Shown: piece after piece, positions 6,903-12,331 of the stretch
How positions within the stretch are numbered: position 1 is the stretch's first letter
Layout: every line of letters starts with the position of its first letter
Assembly: GCA_013152945.1 (NCBI GenBank)
Contig: JAADFL010000073.1
Span: 1 to 12,469, forward strand
Length of the DNA: 12,469 nt
Direction of reading: 5' to 3'
Source: Deltaproteobacteria bacterium
Lineage (GTDB): Bacteria > Myxococcota_A > JAADFL01
Notes under the pieces: generated by a model
Told to the model about the DNA's origin: nothing
The model's input: the letters and a program-made list of their open reading frames with translations, nothing else
The model's database searches: none
Position numbers and translations under genes: made by a program

Positions 6903-6939
6903 TTATACGTATAATACACGTGTATTGTTTATATGTCAA
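6903..6939 (-). promoter_or_regulatory. mazEF promoter with two adjoining palindromes
   Basis: On the minus strand, the -35 TTGACA (6939-6934) and -10 TATTAT (6916-6911) are 17 bases apart. Two perfect palindromes, TTATACGTATAA (6903-6914) and AATACACGTGTATT (6913-6926), overlap by two bases and cover the -10. Tandem symmetric sites are typical of ribbon-helix-helix autorepressors. The promoter is inside the cassette, so the pair does not depend on an integron promoter. Confidence 0.85.
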
Positions 6940-6963
6940 GGAGCTATGAATATTTTCTAAGGG

Positions 6964-6970
6964 GCAGAAC
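6964..6970 (-). repeat. Start boundary of the mazEF cassette (G^TTCTGC)
   Basis: The minus strand reads GTTCTGC here, exactly complementary to the R'' box GCAGAAC of attC site A. In integron cassettes the first bases of the cassette and R'' come from one attC arm pair, so this marks the cassette start. The cassette would be about 702 bases (6268-6969). AAGGAG directly precedes the crossover, as it does at 7477. Confidence 0.75.
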
Positions 6971-6988
6971 TCCTTGTTAGCCCCCAGC

Positions 6989-7007
6989 CTTCCCACCCAG
7001 GTTGATT
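6989..7007 (-). repeat. Dispersed ~20-bp motif, copy 4
   Basis: CTTCCCACCCAGGTTGATT, about 20 bases from the mazEF cassette boundary. Confidence 0.5.
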
Positions 7008-7049
7008 TTCAAGGCATCAAGAACATGCTGTCATTTCATGGAGTTGTAG

Positions 7050-7069
7050 GGGCGGTTCGCGAACCGCCC
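7050..7069. repeat. REP-like perfect palindrome
   Basis: GGGCGGTTCGCGAACCGCCC is a perfect 20-base palindrome preceded by GTAG. Palindromes of this GTAGGGGCGG type recur as extragenic repeats in many environmental bacterial genomes. No U-tract is present. Confidence 0.75.
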
Positions 7070-7239
7070 ATGCGAGATTCAGTACAGACAATTTGTATTT
7101 TTGTCTGCCGGACCAGGTCGGCTTTCCACCTAAAACGGCCTGATACGCCCGGCAATCATATCGTGCAGAGTCCCGGTTTTTTCACTCCTTATGATTTTTT
7201 GATATCACGCCTATATCCGGCCCCCGAAAAATCAACCAC

Positions 7240-7265
7240 GGAAGGGAGAATCCGGAAGGGAGAAT
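7240..7265. repeat. Short direct repeat, 14-base period
   Basis: GGAAGGGAGAAT occurs at 7240-7251 and again at 7254-7265. No associated function is seen. Confidence 0.7.
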
Positions 7266-7382
7266 TGCTCAGCATAACCACCAAGTTTCCGATCAAGTTC
7301 TCCCTCTCCATAACACCAAAATACTCATGTTATGTAATTGGCAACCTGATGCTGATTAAATGATTTTTCCTTGGATTATCCG

Positions 7383-7411
7383 TTGACTATGGGGGATGGG
7401 AGTTATATAAA
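7383..7411 (+). promoter_or_regulatory. Promoter reading into the nuclease cassette
   Basis: TTGACT (7383-7388) and TATAAA (7406-7411) are separated by 17 bases. It lies outside the cassette boundary, so it would act like an integron cassette promoter (inference). Expected leader to the start at 7497 is about 80 bases. Confidence 0.55.
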
Positions 7412-7447
7412 GATGTCTAGTTTCCTGGATTGACAAGGACTCGTACC

Positions 7448-7470
7448 GGATAAACGGAGATTGGGTAGAA
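7448..7470 (+). repeat. Left arm of the ~22-bp inverted repeat flanking the nuclease cassette
   Basis: It begins GGATAAACGGAG and ends ATTGGGTAGAA. Its reverse complement matches 8520-8541 except for one substitution/insertion in the middle. Confidence 0.85.
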
Positions 7471-7476
7471 TAAGGA

Positions 7477-7483
7477 GTTATTT
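7477..7483 (+). repeat. Probable start boundary of the nuclease cassette (G^TTATTT)
   Basis: GTTATTT matches the complement of attC site B's R'' (ACATAAC) at six of seven bases. It is preceded by AAGGAG, as at the mazEF boundary. The predicted cassette is 7478-8519. Confidence 0.55.
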
Positions 7484-7496
7484 GAAGGAAAAAATT

Positions 7497-8436
7497 ATGC
7501 AAGAAGATAAGTTATTTCAAATTTTGGAAAGAATTGCAGTTGCTCTTGAAAAAATTGCACTCAATATCACCACCAATCATATCTCCTGTTCTCAAATATC
7601 AGAAAAAAAGACGAAAGATACAGAAATAGAAAAAATAAGCGAAGATTTTTTTATAAATGATATATCTGAAATTGAGGAATTTTTGAATTCAAAAGGAGTA
7701 TCCATAAAAGTAATAAAAAAAGAAGATGATGCTGATGAGATTTTAGACAATATAGCATTTTTTATGGGAAATAGATATAAATATATCAAAAAATTATATT
7801 CATTAATAAAGAGAAACCTTAATTCTGGCAGAAGTTTCAAACTAGATTTAAAATTCAACTCAAGAAGAAATAGCTTCAGTTACCCAACTATGCACTAACT
7901 TGCATCAAATAGCTTTTCTTGAAGAATATAAATATCTTAAATCTCCAAAATTTTATCTTTTTGCAAAAGTAAATAGTATACCAAGAGCATTAAATTTCTT
8001 CTCTGGCGGGTGGCTTGAACGATATGTCAAGACCACAATAGAAGAGTCTATAAAACTAGCTTCGCATCCTATAAAGCTGAACTATTCTTATCTTAAAAAT
8101 CCACAAATTGTTTTACCAAATGGTAATGATTTTGAATTAGATATAATCTATAAAATAGAAGATGAAATTTTTTGGTGTGAAGCAAAATCAGGTGATTACC
8201 AGAAATATGTTCAGAAGTATTCTAATATGTCAAAATTGCTTAATATAGATGAAGATCATTCTTTTATGATATTAACTGATATATCTGAAGGTGGTGCAAA
8301 GGCATTAAAAAGCATATTTAAAATGAATGTGATTAGTATAGATGATTTTTATAATGTATTTAGCTCAGAGATAATGAGAATTAAGGCTAAAATACATGAT
8401 GAATATGAAAAAGATTCTGGATTCTGTGAAAATTGA
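7497..8436 (+). pseudogene. PD-(D/E)XK nuclease (DUF1887/Card1-like nuclease domain), split by a frameshift
   Basis: The ATG at 7497 has GAAGGA 8 bases upstream. The first frame encodes a helical N terminus (LFQILERIAVALEKIAL), an acidic middle and ends at 7898. The second frame takes over about 7855, reading STQEEIASVTQLCTNLHQIA and on to 8436. Removing one base from the A-run at 7850-7853 restores one frame of 312 residues. The C-terminal part has the motifs GGWLERYV (conserved E), FELDII (conserved D) and WCEAKSG (E-x-K), the PD-(D/E)XK order seen in DUF1887 and Card1/Can2 nucleases. No CARF sensor is visible, so the input signal is unknown. The gene is far more AT-rich than its neighbours, indicating a foreign origin, and attC site B follows it. 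A sequencing error could mimic the frameshift. Confidence 0.75.
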
Positions 8437-8452
8437 AAGTGATCAAAATATC

Positions 8453-8525
8453 ACATAACAAGGTGCTCCACCTGACCACTATTCCGCTGGCGCTCCATAG
8501 CGGCAGGTGAGCTTGGTCGTTCTAC
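8453..8525 (+). repeat. Integron attC site B
   Basis: R'' ACATAAC (8453-8459), spacer AAGGT, L'' GCTCCACCTG, a central hairpin (CCGCT with AGCGG), L' CAGGTGAGC, spacer TTGGTC, and R' GTTCTAC (8519-8525). L'' has one extra C relative to L', at the same position as in site A. It starts 16 bases after the nuclease stop. The inner sequence is shared with site A in the same orientation relative to the preceding gene. Confidence 0.85.
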
Positions 8526-8541
8526 CCAATCTCCCTTATCC
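8520..8541 (-). repeat. Right arm of the ~22-bp inverted repeat flanking the nuclease cassette
   Basis: It begins TTCTACCCAATC at the two T's of the attC R' box, exactly at the predicted G^TT crossover, and ends CTTATCC. It matches the left arm at 7448-7470 in inverted orientation. Confidence 0.85.
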
Positions 8542-8677
8542 GCAATCAACCCCCGTAGCTAGCCATGGCATCCTAAGCCGATATAGCCGCGACTCTCCTG
8601 ATTGTCAAGAAATACCTTGATTGCCGCCAAGTCTTCGATTAACCTAGCATAGGACAATCGATCCTATAGAGATTGTA
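8542..8677. other. Region upstream of the integrase, possible attI
   Basis: No gene. A small inverted repeat, TCAAG (8604-8608) with CTTGA (8615-8619), lies within ATTGTC...GATTG. By position, an attI site would be expected here, but no diagnostic sequence can be named. Confidence 0.3.
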
Positions 8678-8683
8678 TATAAT
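8678..8683 (+). promoter_or_regulatory. -10 box of the integrase gene
   Basis: A perfect TATAAT 13 bases before the integrase start. No convincing -35 at the right distance; CAATC (8655-8659) and GATTG (8671-8675) form a small dyad just upstream, possibly an operator. Confidence 0.45.
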
Positions 8684-8696
8684 CAGGACTGCAGTT

Positions 8697-9593
8697 ATGA
8701 ATCTGGCGCATAGAAGCTTTGAGCGGATACTCGATGGTTATGCCGAGTTTCTGCGGAAGCGACAACTGGCACCGCCCAAGCATCAGCCACACTTGGTTCG
8801 CTGGGTGCGGGAGTTCCTGGTCTTCGCGATGGAGCACCCCGGCCACACCTTTGAGCAAACGCTGGACATGTTCCTGGCCGCCTTGGAAGAACAAACCGGC
8901 GTCAAGCCATGGCAGATCCGACAGGCAATGGATGCGGTGCGTATCTATCGGCAGCAGTATCGAGAGGGAGCTCATGAAGCAGGTGAAGATGCATCAAAGA
9001 AAACCTGGGCTGGCAATGAGGATGACCTGCTTGCACGGACGCGGGAGATCCTACGCCTGCGCCACTACGCCAGAAGCACAGAGAAAACCTATCTGAATTG
9101 GGTGCGCCGGTTTCTCTCATATCGCAAACGAGCCGGCCTGACAGGCGATCCCACTGCCGCAGACGTTAAGGCATTCCTCACCCGCCTCGCCATGGTCGAA
9201 AGAGTAAGCGCTTCCACGCAGAATCAGGCATTCAGCGCGTTGCTGCTTCTGTTCAGGGAAGTCTTGCGCCGGGATCTCGAAGAAATGGAGCAAACCGTGC
9301 GCGCCAAACGGGGGCGCAGGCTTCCGACAGTCTTATCGGTCAGTGAAGTGCAGACACTGCTGAACGCTGTGGAGTCTGAGTACAAGTTGATGGTGAAGCT
9401 GCTCTACGGGAGCGGATTGCGCTTGATGGAGCTGCTTCGCCTTCGGGTGAAGGACATAGACTTCGACGCGGGATTGATAACCGTGCGTGGCGGGAAGGGA
9501 GACAAGGACCGGACGACCCTGCTACCGGAATCGTTGCGCGGAGAACTGCGCGCCCATCTGGCAAAGGTACGTGAATGGCATAAGGCCGATCTT
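8697..9593 (+). pseudogene. intI: Integron integrase, C-terminally truncated
   Basis: Tyrosine recombinase of the integron type. From the ATG at 8697 (AGGA upstream), residues 1-90 form an extra N-terminal domain found in longer environmental integron integrases. Residues about 113-195 are the core-binding domain (RSTEKTYLNWVRRFLSY, ASTQNQAFSALLLLFREVL). The catalytic domain starts with the box I arginine in GSGLRLMELLRLR (R242) and has the lysine region GGKGDKDRTTLLP (K267). Homology stops after HKADL (residue 299, position 9593). The H-x-x-R box and the nucleophilic tyrosine are missing, so it cannot recombine DNA. The frame stays open to 9800 but the rest is unrelated. The break coincides with copy 5 of the dispersed motif. 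Its orientation is away from the minus-strand cassettes, as in a standard integron. Confidence 0.9.
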
Positions 9594-9598
9594 AAGCT

Positions 9599-9617
9599 CA
9601 CCCCACCCAGGTTGAGC
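9599..9617 (-). repeat. Dispersed ~20-bp motif, copy 5, at the integrase break
   Basis: CACCCCACCCAGGTTGAGC, starting 5 bases after integrase homology ends. With copy 6 it bounds a ~260-base segment in inverted orientation. Confidence 0.6.
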
Positions 9618-9840
9618 CCGCCTCTTCCAAAATCCACCGTACTTTCAGGCAATTATAGCGCCGCCATCACGAGGTACACCTGGTCCAGGCCCAGTTCAGA
9701 TGCCCAAAGCCGCCATGCCGCTGCTGCCCTACCCGCCCGATGTCACGTTGGCCTGGCATCTAAAGGCACTGTCCTAGACGTGCCATCTCGTTTGGCCTGA
9801 ATGAATCAGCCGTAATTACAATATGCTGGAAGCAACGAAA
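9618..9840. other. Segment between inverted motif copies
   Basis: No gene is supported; the integrase frame runs through part of it without homology. It may be the inside of a small decayed mobile element or an insertion remnant. Confidence 0.35.
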
Positions 9841-9860
9841 AGCTCAACCTGGATGGGGAG
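9841..9860 (+). repeat. Dispersed ~20-bp motif, copy 6
   Basis: AGCTCAACCTGGATGGGGAG, inverted relative to copy 5 and adjoining the end of the transposase remnant. Confidence 0.6.
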
Positions 9861-9864
9861 TACC

Positions 9865-10091
9865 GTGGTTGATATATTTTTCTTTTGCCAGGCGTAGTTC
9901 TACGACCAAGCGGTCTTGGATGGTTCCCCAGAGGCGCTCTACCCTTCCTTTTGCTTGTGGGGAATAAGCCTTGATGAGAGTGATGCCTAGCTCGCTCATG
10001 GCTCTTCCGAACTGTGTGAGGGGCCTAAAACCCTTGAGCTGTTCTTCGATGGATTGACGTATTGAAAATCGGTCATCGATATGATAACAAT
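9865..10091 (-). pseudogene. Transposase remnant (DDE integrase-core type, ISNCY/IS1202-like)
   Basis: The minus strand encodes SIEEQLKGF, then LTQFGRAMSELGITLIKAY, then SPQAKGRVERLWGTIQDRLV and VELRLAKEKY. This is the end of a DDE core, with the glutamate of GRVERLWG as the third catalytic acid. The N-terminal half with the two aspartates and the C terminus are missing: the frame has a TGA at 10092-10094 and is cut off beside motif copy 6. IS family placement is from memory of similar sequences. Confidence 0.85.
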
Positions 10092-10098
10092 TTCAATC

Positions 10099-10290
10099 AA
10101 CGGCGAAGACCCTTCTGCGGTGCGACCTTTAATGGTCCTCTGCAGGAAAATTGGAGCGACTCATGCACGCGTCCTGCGCAGACGAGGCAACCTGCGTGGC
10201 CGGCCTACCGGTTGGCCCGCAGGGTGTTGTGGGTCGCTCTGGGTCTTCGCCGACTACAGTGTTGCCTCGGGCCTTGCGGGCCTCTTTTTT
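10099..10290 (+). ncRNA. Candidate structured RNA or attenuator upstream of the AcrVA2-like operon
   Basis: CGGCGAAGACCC (10099-10110) is perfectly complementary to GGGTCTTCGCCG (10240-10251). CGAGGCAAC (10183-10191) is perfectly complementary to GTTGCCTCG (10261-10269). Inside the latter is a hairpin, CCTGCG-T-GGCC (10191-10201) with GGCC-CGCAGG (10214-10223). The two long pairings cross, so they would be a pseudoknot or alternative folds. GAGGC (10184-10188) can pair with either of two GCCTC sites, the second lying just before a run of six T's. No known RNA family is recognised. It could instead be coding debris or a folded mobile-element remnant. Confidence 0.35.
10270..10290 (+). terminator. 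Possible intrinsic terminator
   Basis: GGCC (10270-10273) and GGCC (10279-10282) around TTGCG, then CTTTTTT to 10290. The stem is short, so termination would be weak unless helped by the upstream pairing. Confidence 0.45.
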
Positions 10291-10387
10291 ATTTCCGAAT
10301 ACCAAGAGGCTACTTTCTCATAAAAGGACCGGTAGCGGAAATTTAATATGCTGGTTTACACGTCGTATAGTTGGTGTTGTTATATTT

Positions 10388-10543
10388 ATGCTAATCGCCG
10401 CATCGCCCCCTGCGAATGCGAAGAGACCACAGTTTAACTGTCTCGCTGGAACGGCGTTTGTCAAAAAGCCGTACAACTACTTTCCCCTGCAGCCACTAAA
10501 GGGCAACCTGTTCCAGTGCGATAATCTAAGACGAGTCGCCTAA
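10388..10543 (+). CDS. Small ORF coupled to the AcrVA2-like gene, start uncertain
   Basis: The ATG at 10388 gives 51 residues: MLIAASPPANAKRPQFN, then a Cys-containing tail (FNCLAGTAFVKKPYNYFPLQ). The in-frame sequence before the ATG (WFTRRIVGVVIF) would complete a signal peptide, cleaved near ANA-K, but no usable start codon with a ribosome-binding site is visible there. The stop TAA overlaps the next ATG in TAATG, which suggests real translation and coupling. I do not recognise the protein; it may be exported. A 5' truncation or start-region mutation is possible. Confidence 0.4.
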   Translation: MLIAASPPANAKRPQFNCLAGTAFVKKPYNYFPLQPLKGNLFQCDNLRRVA

Positions 10544-11631
10544 TGGACCGATGGTTACCAAACCTACTTATTCCGGATGGAGGAGGAGAACAAGAATTTA
10601 CGCAGCAATTGATGCAGTTACCCCGCAAGATCAGACCTGTCTATGTTCAAGAGCTGCTGGGAATAACAGAGGAAGACATAAAAAAGAAACTTTCCAATAA
10701 AGGAACAGCCCTTGTTGGAGAACATATAGCATTACTTGCGCTGATTCTCACAGAACACATAGAAAATGGCCGCCAGGAAATAATTGTCAATAATGATATG
10801 GCCGAGCTATTAGCGCTTACTGAAATCAATCTTCCATTATCTGAAATAAGGCCACCTTATTCCTGTTGTTATGTACATATAGATGGGGACGTAGGCATGC
10901 GTATTTGGGGCGGAGAACGTACAGGATGGCATATGCTCGAAGGGGGCTATTCTATGCAAACTCAATTTGTCGGAGATACCAATTGGGGCCTGTTTATGTG
11001 CGCCAAGCCCAACACAAATTCTGAAAACAAAGTAGATGATGCAACTTTTTGGATGCCCTTCTTCAAAAGCGAATCTGACATGATTGTAGAAGATATCCTG
11101 CGGAAACGGCTGGAAACGGCTCCAGATCCCGTAATAGAGAAAGGTTCAAAGCTTCCAAAAGATGTTGCGGATATGTGTTCCAAATATGAATTTGTAGATA
11201 CAAAAGATACATGGGAGATCAATAAGTTCAATCTTACTCTTGCATTTCGAATCATGCTCAACACATTTCTTTATATGTCCTCGAAGGATGCGACAATAAG
11301 AAGGAAATTTTGGGAAGACAAGGCATTAAAGAAGAAGCTGCGTAAGGTGGGAAGAGCTAGCAGAAGACAAGAATTGGAAATGAGATTGAATATGCGCAGT
11401 TCCCACTATATCTACATCGGAAACGGCGACGAAAAGATGGCCGAAAGGAACGTCAACATCAACAGGGAATCTGGCGAAGTCAGAAGACATGTTGTGCGTG
11501 GTCATTGGCATACCTATTGGGTAGGAAAAGGCCGTGCAAATAGCGAGCGGAAGTGGATAAGGCCTTACTGGAGAGGAGCTGGAGAGGTTGTTCCCTCAAG
11601 AAGTTATAAAATAAAAGGAGGTACGTCATGA
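10543..11631 (+). CDS. Protein with AcrVA2-like C-terminal domain
   Basis: 362 residues. Near the C terminus is RRHVVRGHWHTYWVGKGR (314-331) followed by KWIRPYWRG (337-345). The anti-CRISPR protein AcrVA2, which lowers Cas12a levels, ends with a very similar RGHWHGYWQGTG block, and many phage and plasmid proteins of unknown role share it. LPLSEIRPPYSCCYVHID (98-115) may match AcrVA2's LP..CVYVDI region. No transmembrane segment is seen. Residues 258-283 are strongly basic. The gene starts within the upstream stop (TAATG) and overlaps the next gene by ATGA, so it sits in a tightly coupled operon. It is more AT-rich than the GC-rich flanks, fitting a phage or plasmid origin. Similarity is recalled, not computed; anti-CRISPR function is not shown. 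Confidence 0.7.
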   Translation: MDRWLPNLLIPDGGGEQEFTQQLMQLPRKIRPVYVQELLGITEEDIKKKLSNKGTALVGEHIALLALILTEHIENGRQEIIVNNDMAELLALTEINLPLSEIRPPYSCCYVHIDGDVGMRIWGGERTGWHMLEGGYSMQTQFVGDTNWGLFMCAKPNTNSENKVDDATFWMPFFKSESDMIVEDILRKRLETAPDPVIEKGSKLPKDVADMCSKYEFVDTKDTWEINKFNLTLAFRIMLNTFLYMSSKDATIRRKFWEDKALKKKLRKVGRASRRQELEMRLNMRSSHYIYIGNGDEKMAERNVNINRESGEVRRHVVRGHWHTYWVGKGRANSERKWIRPYWRGAGEVVPSRSYKIKGGTS

Positions 11632-11873
11632 AAAGAGTATTAGTCTTACTTATTCTACTCCTCGTTCTCTTCGGGCTCGGATGTGGAAGTGAAAAAGTGG
11701 TTTACAAATATCCACTTGAGCCCTGTGATACTCCGCTAGCAAGGAGATGTTCCCCAGATCCCGATAATCCCGCCGTGGAAGCTTGTTTCGGTGGTTATTG
11801 GTATCCTGTGGATGTATGCCTCCTATATTGCAAAGACTCACCTAGAGCTAGTTCTCCATGGTGTGATCTCTGA
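11628..11873 (+). CDS. Small cysteine-rich lipoprotein
   Basis: 81 residues. The start is in the ATGA overlap with the previous gene and has a strong AAGGAGGT (11615-11622). The N terminus KR followed by VLVLLILLLVLFGLGC is a lipoprotein-type signal with the acceptor Cys at residue 19; the lipobox (GLGC) is slightly non-standard. The mature part contains about six more cysteines (CDTPLARRC, ACFGGYW, VCLLYC, WC), which suggests disulfides and an exported location. The family is not recognised. Its tight coupling to the AcrVA2-like gene and the following terminator make it the last gene of the operon. Confidence 0.75.
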   Translation: MKRVLVLLILLLVLFGLGCGSEKVVYKYPLEPCDTPLARRCSPDPDNPAVEACFGGYWYPVDVCLLYCKDSPRASSPWCDL

Positions 11874-11879
11874 TAAAAT

Positions 11880-11908
11880 AGAAGATAAGCATCAAGCGCT
11901 TATCTTCT
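11880..11908 (+). terminator. Intrinsic terminator after the lipoprotein gene
   Basis: An 11-base perfect stem, AGAAGATAAGC (11880-11890) with GCTTATCTTCT (11898-11908), a 7-base loop, then TT. The U-tract is short; the A-rich flank on the 5' side would also allow weak function on the other strand. It separates the operon from the macro-domain gene. Confidence 0.75.
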
Positions 11909-11935
11909 TTAACAAAAAAAAGGAGAAACAAGAAA

Positions 11936-12331
11936 ATGTTGTCTTTGAATAGAGACTTATGGTCATTTTTAGGCGCTGCTGATGCCATATGTATTACTAC
12001 TAATGGTTATGTCAAAGCCAACGGACATGCCGTAATGGGACGAGGATGCGCACGTGAGGCAGCCGAGAGATTTGGCAGACTTCCTATGATTTTGGGGAAA
12101 AAATTAAAAGAAGCTGGAAACGTTCCACAACAATTACTTCCTGTGGTGCATAATCACGCAGCTACGTTTATCTTATCTTTTCCGGTAAAACCTATTGAAT
12201 CTATAGCGTCACAAAACTTGAATACTTGTTCACTCCGTCCGTCCCCGGTTACCCCCGGTTACCCTCTCGGTGCTCGAGAGAGTAAAGTTTGGTTAGGGGG
12301 TCGAATGACATGGGCTCCGAAGTGGACATAG
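11936..12331 (+). pseudogene. Macro-domain (ADP-ribose-binding) protein, C-terminally truncated
   Basis: The ATG at 11936 has AAAGGAGA about 11 bases upstream. Residues 8-85 match phage- and plasmid-type macro domains: LWSFLGAADAICITTNGYVK, then GHAVMGRGCAREAAERF (the ADP-ribose loop), LPMILGKKLKEAGN and ILSFPVKP. Homology ends around residue 93 (about 12215). Intact relatives continue for roughly as long again, with a second glycine-rich loop (RPGCG) that completes the binding site. The tail here is unrelated and includes a tandem repeat (12243-12262), so the gene is broken. Macro domains bind or remove ADP-ribose and can counter or regulate ADP-ribosylation. Confidence 0.8.
12243..12262. 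repeat. 10-base tandem repeat at the macro-gene break
   Basis: CCCCGGTTAC occurs twice in a row, just before the hairpin CTCTCG (12264-12269) / CGAGAG (12275-12280). GC content rises sharply downstream, so this looks like a junction. Confidence 0.75.

Larger units (their letters stand above)
6971..7382. other. Gene-free stretch between oppositely oriented cassettes
   Basis: No supported gene over more than 400 bases. It contains dispersed motif copy 4 (6989-7007), a 20-base perfect palindrome (7050-7069) and a 14-base direct repeat (7240-7265). It becomes AT-rich toward the right. Confidence 0.6.

Noticed and set aside
7847-7853. T TTA AAA heptamer at the nuclease frame switch, a classic -1 slippery site
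   Set aside because: The continuing nuclease frame is +1 relative to the first; a -1 slip would meet a TAG a few codons later. A single-base insertion in the A-run fits better than programmed frameshifting.
10081-10323. 80-codon plus-strand ORF across the structured GC-rich stretch
   Set aside because: No ribosome-binding site, no recognised similarity, and it crosses the inverted repeats and U-tract. The start MITISINGEDP looks protein-like, so it is not fully excluded.
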